This document shows positions 16,646 through 24,724 of a DNA stretch of 64,000 bases, piece after piece. Each line of letters starts with the position of its first letter. The first letter of the stretch is position 1. This stretch comes from Nesterenkonia ebinurensis. Lineage in GTDB: Bacteria; Actinomycetota; Actinomycetes; Actinomycetales; Micrococcaceae. The notes under the pieces are model-generated. The model was not told the origin of the DNA, did no database searches, and saw nothing but the letters and a program-made list of their open reading frames with translations. A program made the translations under genes and the position numbers. The stretch lies in NCBI RefSeq assembly GCF_008711175.1, contig NZ_VWNF01000021.1:248001-312000 (forward strand). The letters run 5' to 3'.

Positions 16646-17950
16646 ATGGAACAGCTCGACTTTCAACGATGGATTACTTCAGCCAGCCAGGACAGCGAAC
16701 TGAAGCGAACTGGAGCGCTATCCACATTCCAGTTAGAGCTTGTCCAAGATGTCGACAACTGGATCGCCATCAAGTGGGACAGGGGGAAGCTCATCAGTTT
16801 GAATGAACGCATTCCCTCTTGCTCAGGGACTGACGGTACGCATCTAAAACCACTAGATTTGATCGTGCTACGGGGAAACTCATCAACGTGGGCAGAGCTA
16901 GTCGATCCGTCTCCAAAGCCGCGCCGACATGACATTCTTTCGCTCACTAAACAGACGGACGGAATCGTCATCGAAAAAGGTCAGCAGGCCTTCATCCGGC
17001 ACCTTCCTACTGTGAACCGCTTATTTCAACTGCTGCGTGACCACGATGAGCAAGTGCCTAAAAAAACGGCTTCACAGTCTTTCTCTAATAAGCCAGTCTT
17101 CGAAGAGGTAGTAGGGAGATACGTTCATTTCTCTTCGGGCGGGAAAGAGCACCGTATATATTTTGAAGACTCTTATCCCAATCGCCCCCATCTCCCCGTT
17201 CTTCTGGCTCTTCACACAGCTGGGGCGGACTCCCGCCAGTACAGGCACCTGTTGAACGATTCCGACATCACTAGTCAATTCAGAGTCATTGCCTTCGATC
17301 TCCCAGCACACGGGAAATCCTTACCTTCAACAAAGTGGTGGCAGGAGGAGTATCGCCTCACAACTGATGCTTATGCTTCTCTCGTCGAGGACTTTGCTGA
17401 TACTTTGAGCCTGCAACGTCCAGTAGTGCTCGGATGTTCGATGGCTGGATCTCTAGTACTTGAGTTGGCGCGGCGACAGCCGCATCGGTGGAGAGGCGTG
17501 ATTGGTCTCTCCGGCGCGCTCAAACTTCAAGGCAGATTTCAGGACTGGCCGCTCTCCCCCAGCATCAATGCTCAACAAGTGATCCATACCTGGACAGCAA
17601 GCCTCATGGCTCCCCACGGCCCGGAGGATGAGCACTACGAAACACGATGGATCTATAGCCAAGGGGGACCGGGTATCTATCGCGGGGATACGTACTTCTA
17701 CTCCGAAGACTTCGATCTTCGGGGTAAAGCAGCGCAGATAGACACCTCGGTTTGCCCCGTTTATTTGCTTACAGGGGAGTATGACCATGCCTGCACTCCT
17801 TCTGACACTGATGCAGCACGGGAGGCAATAACAGGAGCTAGCGGCTATACGATGGAAAGAATTGGACATTTCCCTATGAGTGAAAACTACTCACTATTCC
17901 GGACTCATCTTCTGCCAGTTCTTCATGAGGTCATCGCCTCAAATAGCTGA
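16646..17950 (+). CDS. alpha/beta hydrolase with an extra N-terminal domain
   Basis: A 434-residue two-part protein. Residues 1-135 form an unassigned alpha+beta domain (FQRWITSASQDSEL, WDRGKLISL, LIVLRGNSSTWAELVDPSPKPRRHDILSL), whose pattern recalls SCP2-like lipid-binding folds; I cannot confirm that. After a linker, residues 155-430 are an alpha/beta hydrolase with LLALHTAGADSRQY (oxyanion loop), the elbow GCSMAG (Ser265), Asp380 (GEYDHACTP) and His408 (IGHFP). The start follows a GAGGAG site by five bases. It is divergent from the GntR regulator. It likely hydrolyses an ester or C-C bond of the substrate family handled by the operon. Confidence 0.8.
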   Translation: MEQLDFQRWITSASQDSELKRTGALSTFQLELVQDVDNWIAIKWDRGKLISLNERIPSCSGTDGTHLKPLDLIVLRGNSSTWAELVDPSPKPRRHDILSLTKQTDGIVIEKGQQAFIRHLPTVNRLFQLLRDHDEQVPKKTASQSFSNKPVFEEVVGRYVHFSSGGKEHRIYFEDSYPNRPHLPVLLALHTAGADSRQYRHLLNDSDITSQFRVIAFDLPAHGKSLPSTKWWQEEYRLTTDAYASLVEDFADTLSLQRPVVLGCSMAGSLVLELARRQPHRWRGVIGLSGALKLQGRFQDWPLSPSINAQQVIHTWTASLMAPHGPEDEHYETRWIYSQGGPGIYRGDTYFYSEDFDLRGKAAQIDTSVCPVYLLTGEYDHACTPSDTDAAREAITGASGYTMERIGHFPMSENYSLFRTHLLPVLHEVIASNS

Positions 17951-18265
17951 CAGGATGCTCAGTCATTCTCTTCTATAAAGAGCAGGCTTCATCGGAATCA
18001 GCATGGCCTTACTACATGACCTTCCCCTCCTTCGGGTCAAAAAGATCTCTTGGTGCCGGGTTGTCCGGTGACTGAGCGGACTCAGTTAGCTAGCAGCAGC
18101 CCAAACTTCCTGAGAACAGGCTTCACCCCGCAGGACGATAATCGCCCATACTCCAGCTCAGCTTCACTATGTAATCCCGGTAAGTAGGACACCCAAACGG
18201 TAGACTCGGATAATCGATAGCCGGATGGGCATCCGGGTTGAGTTTGCGTAGGGAAGAGGTGTCCT
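17951..18265. other. intergenic region upstream of an IclR gene
   Basis: A 315-base gap. The hydrolase stop is followed by no clear hairpin. The IclR side holds the palindrome at 18221-18236 and a GGATAATCGAT stretch (18208-18218) that vaguely resembles PobR/PcaU sites. No RNA gene is seen. The GC of the sequence rises here from the lower-GC left part to the higher-GC right part. Confidence 0.5.
18221..18236. promoter_or_regulatory. palindrome upstream of the IclR gene
   Basis: CCGGATGGGCATCCGG, with perfect 7-base arms and a GG centre, lies 29 bases before the GTG start. That is a common place for autoregulation by an IclR protein. No second copy was found upstream of the LigAB or CstA operons. 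Confidence 0.4.
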
Positions 18266-19117
18266 GTGGCGGAGCGGAAGCCGGAGTTTATTGAGGCGCT
18301 GTCGCGCGGGCTGAACGTCATCAAAGCCTTTTCTGCGGAATACCCCCAGCTGACGCTGAGTCAGGTGGCGCAGCGCACCGATCTGGCCCGCCCCACCGCG
18401 CGACGAATCCTCATGACGCTGGAAGAGCTCGGGTACATCCGTGCAGACAACGGGCACTTTGAGCTCACCCCGCGGGTCCTAGAGCTGGGCATGGCGTACG
18501 TCAGCTCCCTGGGCCTCTGGGACGTAGCCCGACCGCATCTGAAAGACCTGGTCTCCGCCACCAGCGAGTCCTCCTCCATGAGTCAGTTGGACGGGCCGGA
18601 CATCGTCTACGTGACCCGCGTGGCTGTGCCCAAGCTCATCAGCCTGCGGGTAGACATCGGCACCAAGTTCCCCGCACCACCCACCTCGCAGGGCAAGGTG
18701 CTGCTCGCTGAGATGGAGCGGCGTGAGGTGCTCGAGCGGCTCTCCCAGCCCTCAGCCTCGCCAGTGATTCCCCTTATCCAGTGGGATCAGAAGAGCTTCT
18801 TCGAAGAACTCGATAAAGTCGCAGACCAGGGCTGGGCTCTTGCTGACGAGGAACTGGCCCGCGGTATCCGCTCGATCGCAGTCCCTGTCCGGGACTCCTC
18901 CGGCACCGTCCGCGCAGCCATGAACACCACGGTCCACGCCGCAGAAACACCGGTCAAGACCCTGGTGGAACACCACCTGCCCCGCCTCAAAGAGGCAGCA
19001 GCAGCCGTGGAAGCCGATTGGACACGCTGGCAGTCCCTGCCGGCCGAACCGCATCAGTCCGCAGGAGCTGACCGGGGCCGACCCCCGCTACCGCGGCAAA
19101 CAACCGCAGGCCCCTAG
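18266..19117 (+). CDS. IclR-family regulator (PcaR/PobR-like)
   Basis: A 283-residue regulator. The winged helix (LTLSQVAQRTDLARPTARRILMTLEELGYI, about 29-58) is followed by the effector domain (SSSMSQLDGPDIVYVTRV, DIGTKFPAPPTSQGKVLLAEM, LADEELARGIRSIAVPVRDSSGTVRAAMNTTV). These match regulators of protocatechuate or hydroxybenzoate use more closely than glyoxylate IclR. GTG at 18266 follows a GGAAGAGG site. It is convergent with the LigAB operon, 83 bases away, and is its likely regulator through sites at 22770-22917. The last 40 residues are a Pro/Arg-rich tail. Confidence 0.9.
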   Translation: MAERKPEFIEALSRGLNVIKAFSAEYPQLTLSQVAQRTDLARPTARRILMTLEELGYIRADNGHFELTPRVLELGMAYVSSLGLWDVARPHLKDLVSATSESSSMSQLDGPDIVYVTRVAVPKLISLRVDIGTKFPAPPTSQGKVLLAEMERREVLERLSQPSASPVIPLIQWDQKSFFEELDKVADQGWALADEELARGIRSIAVPVRDSSGTVRAAMNTTVHAAETPVKTLVEHHLPRLKEAAAAVEADWTRWQSLPAEPHQSAGADRGRPPLPRQTTAGP

Positions 19118-19141
19118 TGCCTGCGAGACTTCAGGTGCGAA

Positions 19142-19164
19142 GGCCGCGGCCACCGCACGCGGCC
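19142..19164. terminator. GC-rich hairpin between convergent IclR and ligA genes
   Basis: GGCCGCG (19142-19148) pairs with CGCGGCC (19158-19164) across a 9-base loop in the 83-base convergent gap. There is no T run, so it would be a weak or Rho-assisted stop if it is a terminator. Confidence 0.3.
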
Positions 19165-19200
19165 GAGAGCCGAGCGCGACCTGCGCGCGCCGGAGCGATA

Positions 19201-19566
19201 TTACAGCGCCACCGAGGGGTACTCTTTGCCCACCCAGGGGCTGAGCTTATCGGCCATCTCACGCTGGAAGGACAGGGGACCGGAGCGGGCGGTGTACTCC
19301 TGGTCGTAGAGGGCTATGAACAGGGTGAGGTTCAGGAAGAAGTGCGCCCCGTGCTCAAAGAGCCACACATAGTTGTGGGTGGCCAGGGCCTCGCGCTCCT
19401 CCTCGGTGAAGCTCAACCAGCTGGTCTTCTCCGAAGGGGTCAGCCACTGGCCGACCTCCTCCTCCCAACGGTCAATGGTGCCGCGTGGATCGGCTTTATA
19501 GGCCGCCACCCACTTGGGGTCGCTGTCCACCGTGTAGAGAAACTTGTTGACGTAGTACCTGCTCAC
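19201..19566 (-). CDS. ligA: LigA-type extradiol dioxygenase small subunit
   Basis: A 121-residue helical protein matching the alpha subunit of protocatechuate 4,5-dioxygenase (YYVNKFLYTVDSDP, LTPSEKTSWLSFTEEEREALATHNYVWLFEHGAHFFLNL). It caps the active site of the LigB partner. I place the start at GTG 19566, which overlaps the ligB stop (GTGA); the longer upstream frame is antisense-like. It is the last gene of a four-gene minus-strand operon that starts at 22735. Confidence 0.88.
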   Translation of the reverse strand: MSRYYVNKFLYTVDSDPKWVAAYKADPRGTIDRWEEEVGQWLTPSEKTSWLSFTEEEREALATHNYVWLFEHGAHFFLNLTLFIALYDQEYTARSGPLSFQREMADKLSPWVGKEYPSVAL

Positions 19567-20588
19567 CGTTCGCTCCCTTCCCCCACGGCCGACAGAGCGT
19601 CCGCGCCGGTCCCCTGCTCGCTCTCTTGCTTCTCCTCCCGGAACTGGTCCCACACGGCGTCGTTGGCATAGATGGGACCGGTGCTGGCATCGGAGACCTC
19701 CGCAGCAGCCGTCGCGGCCTCCGCCTGCTTCTGGTTCTTATACGGATACCAGGTGATGTACATCTCCCGAGTGTGGAACAGGTCCAGTTGATCCACATAG
19801 TCGGCATGCTCGCCCTCCCCGGCAATTCCCATCATCAGCAGCAGATCCATAAACCCGTGAGTGGCGTTGCCCACCCCGGACATGGACTCATGAGTGACGT
19901 TGGCCAAAATCGCCTCGGCGTTGCCGGTGGAGAGCCACTCAATGGCATCGGCGTCGAAGAGCGGATCGGGTCCGTGCTCACCGAACTGCCGGGGACCGCC
20001 GAGTTCCAGGGAGAGGTGCCCGGTGCCGATGGCCACCACCTTCTTCTCCGTGGGATAGGAGTCGATCACACGACGGATGGCTCGGCCCAGCTCATAGAAC
20101 CGCTTAGGGCTGGGCAGCGGGGGCACAAAGATATTCGTGTAGATAGGCACCACCGGCAGATCCGCCTCAGGACGGACGGTGATGATCGGGCAGATGATCG
20201 AGTGGTCGATCTTCAGCTCATGGCTCACCGCCAAGTCGAACTCCTGGTTCATCAGCTCCTGGTGCATGTACCGGGAGAAGTCCACGTCCCCCTGCAGCAG
20301 GAACTTGGGAATGCCGAACTCACGCTCCTCGTTGTAGAAGGTCGCATCGTACTGCTCGGCCTGGCCGATCAGGAACTGAGGGTAGTTGTCCAGCCACAGC
20401 TGGTGGAAGTGGTCGGCGCCGACCATCACCAGGATGTCCGGGTCGGCCGCAATAAGCGTCTCGCGATAGGCCTCCACCTTGCGCTGCCAGTCACCGGCAT
20501 AAGGCGGGCGCTCATCCGGCGGCGAGGTAGTGGCCTTGTAATAGAAGGGATGGTGGGTGCTGGCCAGCACCGCGGTGAGTTCGGCCAT
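19563..20588 (-). CDS. ligB: LigB-type class III extradiol ring-cleavage dioxygenase
   Basis: A 341-residue catalytic subunit. Metal-ligand positions STHHPF (His12) and GADHFH (His60) are present, as is the catalytic base in GTGHLSLE (His191). The Glu ligand that LigB carries late in the chain is not obvious: the matching region reads GVGNATHGFMDLLLMMG. The chain is about 40 residues longer than the 302-residue Sphingobium LigB, with an acidic C-terminal tail. It should open a catecholic ring using Fe(II) and O2; protocatechuate, gallate or a related acid are candidates. It is coupled to ligA by a 4-base overlap and lies 3 bases after the citryl-CoA lyase-like gene. Confidence 0.88.
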   Translation of the reverse strand: MAELTAVLASTHHPFYYKATTSPPDERPPYAGDWQRKVEAYRETLIAADPDILVMVGADHFHQLWLDNYPQFLIGQAEQYDATFYNEEREFGIPKFLLQGDVDFSRYMHQELMNQEFDLAVSHELKIDHSIICPIITVRPEADLPVVPIYTNIFVPPLPSPKRFYELGRAIRRVIDSYPTEKKVVAIGTGHLSLELGGPRQFGEHGPDPLFDADAIEWLSTGNAEAILANVTHESMSGVGNATHGFMDLLLMMGIAGEGEHADYVDQLDLFHTREMYITWYPYKNQKQAEAATAAAEVSDASTGPIYANDAVWDQFREEKQESEQGTGADALSAVGEGSER

Positions 20589-20591
20589 GCT

Positions 20592-21479
20592 CTAGTCCTC
20601 CTGCTGATCTTCAATCGGAATGAACTCGGCATTCCGGTCCACATGCATATAGATATCGTTCGCCACCGGGTTTCGGCGCTCCTCCGCAATCTGACCCAGC
20701 AACCCCGCGGTGCGAGCCAACAGAGCGAAGCCGCGCAGGAAATCCACCGGCAGCCCCAAGTCGGCGAGCGCAGCCCCGCAGACTCCAGCACCGTTGAGCG
20801 GGAGCTTGCGCCCCAGCACCTCCTCGCTGACCCGGCCGATGGCCTCGAACAGCTTCAGGTGCGGACCGCGGGTCCCGCCCTCCTCAGCGATCTGGATCAG
20901 CCTCGGGGTGCGCGGATCCCCCTTCTTATGCACCGGATGCCCGAGTCCGGGGACGATCTTCTTGGCCGCACGTGCCTCAGTGATGGCGGTGCGGGCCAGC
21001 TCGTCGAACTCAGCATCGCTTCGCTGGTACCACTCACTCGTCTCGGAAGACCTGGCACCAGTGCCGGTCTTCTCTCGGCTCAATCGGGTATCCGTGGTGG
21101 GTGGGACGGCGTCGTTATTCTCCAATACCTGGTGCAGGAACTTGCCGGTGTCCTCGGTGACCCCCAGGAACCGCGAGCCTCCGCCGAGCAGCCCTGAGGC
21201 GATGGCCCCCTGAATGGACTCAGGCGCGGAGAGATAGGTCAGCCGGGCGGCAATCGCGGTGGGGGTGAAACCGTGGTCGGCCAGGGCCACCAGCACCGCC
21301 TCGAAGGTGCGCAGCTCCCCGGGAGTGGGGCGCCGGGTGGCGGTCATCCAGAAGGCCAGCTCGGCGAACCCGACCTTGCCCATCAGGTCCTCGGAGACCG
21401 AGAGACCCATCAGGCTGATCTCCTCCACGGTGGAGGTTCCCAGTGAGGTGGGGTAGGAGGGGTTGGCGGGGTCTGTCAT
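20592..21479 (-). CDS. citryl-CoA lyase-like protein (short citrate synthase family)
   Basis: A 295-residue protein with the citrate synthase signature GLGHPVHKKGDPRTPRL (His181). The length (295 against about 430) and GLLGGGSRFLG (97-106) in place of the first catalytic His segment resemble citryl-CoA lyase rather than citrate synthase. Citryl-CoA lyase splits (3S)-citryl-CoA into acetyl-CoA and oxaloacetate. Residues 125-152 are a variable, low-complexity insertion. The ATG at 21479 overlaps the CaiB stop (ATGA). Beside a CoA-transferase and LigAB, it may cleave the CoA ester of a tricarboxylate ring-fission product. Confidence 0.83.
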   Translation of the reverse strand: MTDPANPSYPTSLGTSTVEEISLMGLSVSEDLMGKVGFAELAFWMTATRRPTPGELRTFEAVLVALADHGFTPTAIAARLTYLSAPESIQGAIASGLLGGGSRFLGVTEDTGKFLHQVLENNDAVPPTTDTRLSREKTGTGARSSETSEWYQRSDAEFDELARTAITEARAAKKIVPGLGHPVHKKGDPRTPRLIQIAEEGGTRGPHLKLFEAIGRVSEEVLGRKLPLNGAGVCGAALADLGLPVDFLRGFALLARTAGLLGQIAEERRNPVANDIYMHVDRNAEFIPIEDQQED

Positions 21480-22735
21480 GAGGCATTCTCCTTCCGGACG
21501 GCCAGCCACTGTTTGACTTCCTCGGTGTGCTCGCCGAGAGCTGGCGGCGGCAGCTCATAGCGGGGTTCGAAGGAGCCGACGACGCCGCTGAAGCTCAACG
21601 GGTGCCGCACACCGGGAACTGCCTGCTCGCCACCGCCCACCTGGACCACCGGGTTCAGGCCGAGAGCCTGAGCGTACTCCACGCCCTGTTTAATGGTGTT
21701 GATGGGCCCGCAGGGCACTCCGACAACGTTGAGCTCCTCGAAGAGCTCAGCTGCGGTTTTCTTGGACAATGCCTCGACCAAGATGGGCTGCAGTTCCTCG
21801 CGGCGGTCGGTGCGGTCGCCCACATCGGCGAACCGGGGGTCCTCGGCAATCTCCGGGATGCCCAGCACGTCGCAGAACCGGGCGAACTGGGTGTTGTTGC
21901 CGCAGGCGATAATCACATCGTCGTCAGCGGTGGGCATCGCCTCGTAGGGGTAGAGGGAGGGGTGGGCGTTGCCCATCCGCATGGGGGTGACCCCGCCGCC
22001 CACATAGGCGTGTGTCTGGTTGACCAGCCCGGACATGGCTGAGGCCATCAGACTGGCCTCGACGTGGGTGCCCTCGTTGGTGTGGTCACGGCGACGCAGT
22101 GCGGCCAGGATGCCGATGGTGGAGTGCAGGCCGGCCATGACGTCGAACACGCTGATGCCGGCCCGATAGGGCGGCCCCTCAGGGTCCCCGGTGAGGCTCA
22201 TCAGCCCGGACATCGCTTGGACAATGAGGTCGTAGCCGGGATACTTGGCACCCTTGCCCTGCGTGCCGAACCCGGTGATCGAGGAGTAGATGACGGTGGG
22301 GTTCTCTGCGGCGATGGTGTCATAGCCCAGGCCGAACTTGGCCAGCCCGCCAGGCTTGAAGTTCTCGATGATCACATCGGCGCTCTTGGCCAGCTCCTGC
22401 GCGGTCTTCAGATCCTCGGGGTCTTTGAAGTCCAGCACCACTGACTTCTTGTTCCGGTTGATGGCCGCGTAGTAGGTGGAGACCCCGTCCGGACGGCGCG
22501 GCGGCACCCAGCTGCGAGTGTCGTCCCCACCGGGACCTTCCACTTTGATGACCTCAGCGCCGAGGTCAGCCAGCAGCATGGTGGCATAGGGCCCAGCGAG
22601 CACCCGGGAGAAGTCAGCGATCACGATGCCTTCCAGCGGAAGTGCTGCGGCGGCTGGTTCCCTGTGGTCCGGGTCCTGCACAGATTCGTGAGCATCCGAG
22701 TGGGCCACGTCAGGGTCGTGCTTCTGGGGGTTCAT
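21476..22735 (-). CDS. CaiB/BaiF CoA-transferase, active-site Asp not conserved
   Basis: A 419-residue class III CoA-transferase: LEGIVIADFSRVLAGPYATMLLADLGAEVIKVE-type N-terminus (34-66), RNKKSVVLDFKD (94-105), ENFKPGG (124-130), SSITGFGTQG and PGYDLIVQAMSGLMSLTG. Where many members have the nucleophilic Asp (SLLDA or MLDGQ), it reads SLMASAMSG, with Ala231. ATG 22735 follows a GAGAGGAG site by about eight bases. It is the first gene of the operon CaiB, lyase, LigB, LigA. With the lyase it would activate and then split a substrate. The Asp change may mean a variant mechanism. Confidence 0.88.
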   Translation of the reverse strand: MNPQKHDPDVAHSDAHESVQDPDHREPAAAALPLEGIVIADFSRVLAGPYATMLLADLGAEVIKVEGPGGDDTRSWVPPRRPDGVSTYYAAINRNKKSVVLDFKDPEDLKTAQELAKSADVIIENFKPGGLAKFGLGYDTIAAENPTVIYSSITGFGTQGKGAKYPGYDLIVQAMSGLMSLTGDPEGPPYRAGISVFDVMAGLHSTIGILAALRRRDHTNEGTHVEASLMASAMSGLVNQTHAYVGGGVTPMRMGNAHPSLYPYEAMPTADDDVIIACGNNTQFARFCDVLGIPEIAEDPRFADVGDRTDRREELQPILVEALSKKTAAELFEELNVVGVPCGPINTIKQGVEYAQALGLNPVVQVGGGEQAVPGVRHPLSFSGVVGSFEPRYELPPPALGEHTEEVKQWLAVRKENAS

Positions 22736-22769
22736 ACGTGATCTCCTCTCAGGAGAGTTGACCGCTGAT

Positions 22770-22783
22770 CGGACTATTGTCCG
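22770..22783. promoter_or_regulatory. operator-like palindrome, copy 1
   Basis: CGGACTATTGTCCG (CGGAC/GTCCG arms) lies 34 bases upstream of the CaiB start. A near-identical copy occurs at 22904-22917, and single CGGAC half-sites sit near 22874 and 22923. Confidence 0.5.
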
Positions 22784-22791
22784 CACTTGCT

Positions 22792-22807
22792 TGTGAGTAG
22801 CTTCACA
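22792..22807. promoter_or_regulatory. GlxR/CRP-type binding site
   Basis: TGTGAGTAGCTTCACA fits TGTGAN6TCACA exactly, the consensus of actinobacterial GlxR and of CRP. It lies between the divergent CaiB and CstA operons and suggests cAMP-linked carbon-source control. Confidence 0.6.
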
Positions 22808-22903
22808 TCATCGCAAGCCTCGTGTCAAGGCGCGTCACTACGCAGAATTCACCGCTTTCCAGAAGAAAAATCTGTCCGCAGAGTGAGTTCAGAATTTCAT
22901 TAG

Positions 22904-22917
22904 CGGACTCTTGTCCA
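22904..22917. promoter_or_regulatory. operator-like palindrome, copy 2
   Basis: CGGACTCTTGTCCA matches copy 1 at 12 of 14 positions. It lies 91 bases upstream of the CstA-like start, so the two copies flank the divergent promoters. The IclR product of 18266-19117 is the nearest candidate binder. Confidence 0.5.
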
Positions 22918-22937
22918 CTCTACGGACATAGTGTTAT

Positions 22938-22953
22938 CGTGACGGCAGTCACA
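22938..22953. promoter_or_regulatory. second GlxR/CRP-type site
   Basis: CGTGACGGCAGTCACA differs from TGTGAN6TCACA only at the first base and lies 55 bases upstream of the CstA-like start. Confidence 0.45.
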
Positions 22954-23008
22954 TGATCTGGACCACTGTTGCGCGCCGAGTGCCGGCGCAGCCTATAAGG
23001 AGATCCCC

Positions 23009-24724
23009 GTGGAATCACCAAATGCCACCGTCCTCGCCCTGGTGGGAGTCGGGATGCTGCTGGCCGGCTACTTCCTGTACTCGAAGTTCCTGGCCCGCCG
23101 GATCTACCAGCTCAACGATGAGTTCGTCACCGCCGCCCACACCTACCGCGACGGGGTGGACTATGTGCCCACCAACCGGTTTGTGCTCTGGGGCCACCAC
23201 TTCACCTCAGTGGCCGGGGTGGCACCGATCGCCGGGCCTGCCATCGCGATCATCTGGGGCTGGCTGCCGGCCTTCCTCTGGGTGACCATCGGCGCGGTGT
23301 TCATCGGAGCCATGCACGACTTCGGAGCGCTCTGGGCCTCCAACCGCAACAAGGGCCAGTCCGTGGGCACACTCTCCGGACGGTACATCGGCAAGCGCGG
23401 ACGCACCATGTTCCTGGCAGTGATCTTCCTGATGCTGGTGATGACCATCACGATCTTCGCAGTGCTGATGTCCGGGCTGCTAGTGGACCAGCCCACCGCA
23501 GTGATCCCCAGCTGGGGCGCACTGATCGTGGCCCTGGGTGTGGGCATGGCCATCTACAAGCTCCGAACGAACCTAGTACTGGTCACCGCCGTGGGCGTAG
23601 CGATCCTCTACGCACTGATCTGGGTGGGCAACGAAATCCCGGTAGTGCTGCCGGAGACCTTCCTCGGCCTCCCGCAGCAGGGCCAGTGGATCGTGCTGAT
23701 CTTCATCTACGCGGCCATCGCCTCGGTGCTGCCGGTGTGGGTGCTGCTGCAGCCACGCGACTACATCAACGGCGTCCAGCTGTTCATCGCCCTGGGCGTG
23801 ATCTACGGATCGGTGCTCCTGGCCCGGCCCGATGTGGTGGCCCCAGTGATCAACGACTCGGTGCCGGAGGGCACACCCTCGATGATCCCTCTGCTGTTCG
23901 TCACCATCGCCTGCGGTGCGATATCCGGGTTCCACGGAATTGTCGCCTCCGGCACTACCTCCAAGCAGCTGAACAAGGAGACCGACGCCCGATTCGTAGG
24001 CTACTTCGGGGCCATCGGTGAGGGACTGCTGGCCCTGGGCTCGATCATCGCGGTCTCCGCCGGATTCCAGACCGTGGCCGAATGGCGCGATCTCTACAGC
24101 GAGTGGAATGCCGGGGGCGCACCGGCGTTCATCGCCGGCGGTGCGGATATCGTCTCTCGGGGCATCGGTCTGGAGTCCGGACTGTCCGCCACCCTGCTGG
24201 CCACCATCGTGGTGCTCTTCGCCGCCACCTCCATGGACACCGCACTGCGGCTGAAACGGTTTGTGGTCCAGGAGATCGCCCAGGTGATGGGCTTCCGGTT
24301 GAACATGTGGGCCGCCACCGCTGTGGTGCTGGTGATCGGGCTGGCCCTGGCCTTCTCCACCGGGGCCGACGGCACCGGCGGCATGACACTGTGGCCGCTG
24401 TTCGGCACCACCAACCAGATCCTCGCCTCGGTGACCATGTCCATCCTGGTGGTGATCCTGATCAAGAAGGGCCGGATGGTCTGGCCGGTGATCATCCCGA
24501 TGAGCTTTGTGCTGGTGATGTCCACCCTGGCCCTGACCCAGCAGCTGGGCGAGTTCTGGTCCCAGCAGAACTGGCTGCTGCTCACGCTCAACGTGATCGT
24601 GCTGGTCACCGCGCTCTGGGCATTCATCGAATCCGTGGCCGCGATGAACCGGGCCCGGCACGAGCCTAAGGAGACCGAGGCACAGGACCTGGCCGAACAG
24701 CTGGTCGGGAGCAGGACCGAGTAA
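23009..24724 (+). CDS. cstA: CstA-family carbon starvation/peptide-type transporter
   Basis: A 571-residue protein with about 14-16 membrane segments. CstA hallmarks are ARRIYQLND, DYVPTNRFVLWGHHFTSVAGVAPIAGPAIA (about 50-78), ALWASNRNKGQSVG and GFHGIVASGTTSKQLNKETDARFVGY. The family takes up peptides or pyruvate; some members serve catabolic operons with other substrates. GTG 23009 follows an AAGGAGA site. It is divergent from the LigAB operon and shares regulatory DNA with it, and its downstream partner is an amidohydrolase. That makes uptake of the amidohydrolase substrate a reasonable guess. Confidence 0.9.
   Translation: MESPNATVLALVGVGMLLAGYFLYSKFLARRIYQLNDEFVTAAHTYRDGVDYVPTNRFVLWGHHFTSVAGVAPIAGPAIAIIWGWLPAFLWVTIGAVFIGAMHDFGALWASNRNKGQSVGTLSGRYIGKRGRTMFLAVIFLMLVMTITIFAVLMSGLLVDQPTAVIPSWGALIVALGVGMAIYKLRTNLVLVTAVGVAILYALIWVGNEIPVVLPETFLGLPQQGQWIVLIFIYAAIASVLPVWVLLQPRDYINGVQLFIALGVIYGSVLLARPDVVAPVINDSVPEGTPSMIPLLFVTIACGAISGFHGIVASGTTSKQLNKETDARFVGYFGAIGEGLLALGSIIAVSAGFQTVAEWRDLYSEWNAGGAPAFIAGGADIVSRGIGLESGLSATLLATIVVLFAATSMDTALRLKRFVVQEIAQVMGFRLNMWAATAVVLVIGLALAFSTGADGTGGMTLWPLFGTTNQILASVTMSILVVILIKKGRMVWPVIIPMSFVLVMSTLALTQQLGEFWSQQNWLLLTLNVIVLVTALWAFIESVAAMNRARHEPKETEAQDLAEQLVGSRTE

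Noticed and set aside
18200-18220. A PobR/PcaU-like GATAATCG stretch upstream of the IclR gene
   Set aside because: Only a few bases match and the three-fold repeat of true PcaU sites is absent.
19626-21197. A 523-codon plus-strand frame
   Set aside because: It lies antisense to ligB and the lyase gene, both of which have clear motifs; no start site or family resemblance supports it.
20592-21479. Calling this gene citrate synthase
   Set aside because: It is about 130 residues too short and lacks the first catalytic His segment; it fits citryl-CoA lyase better.
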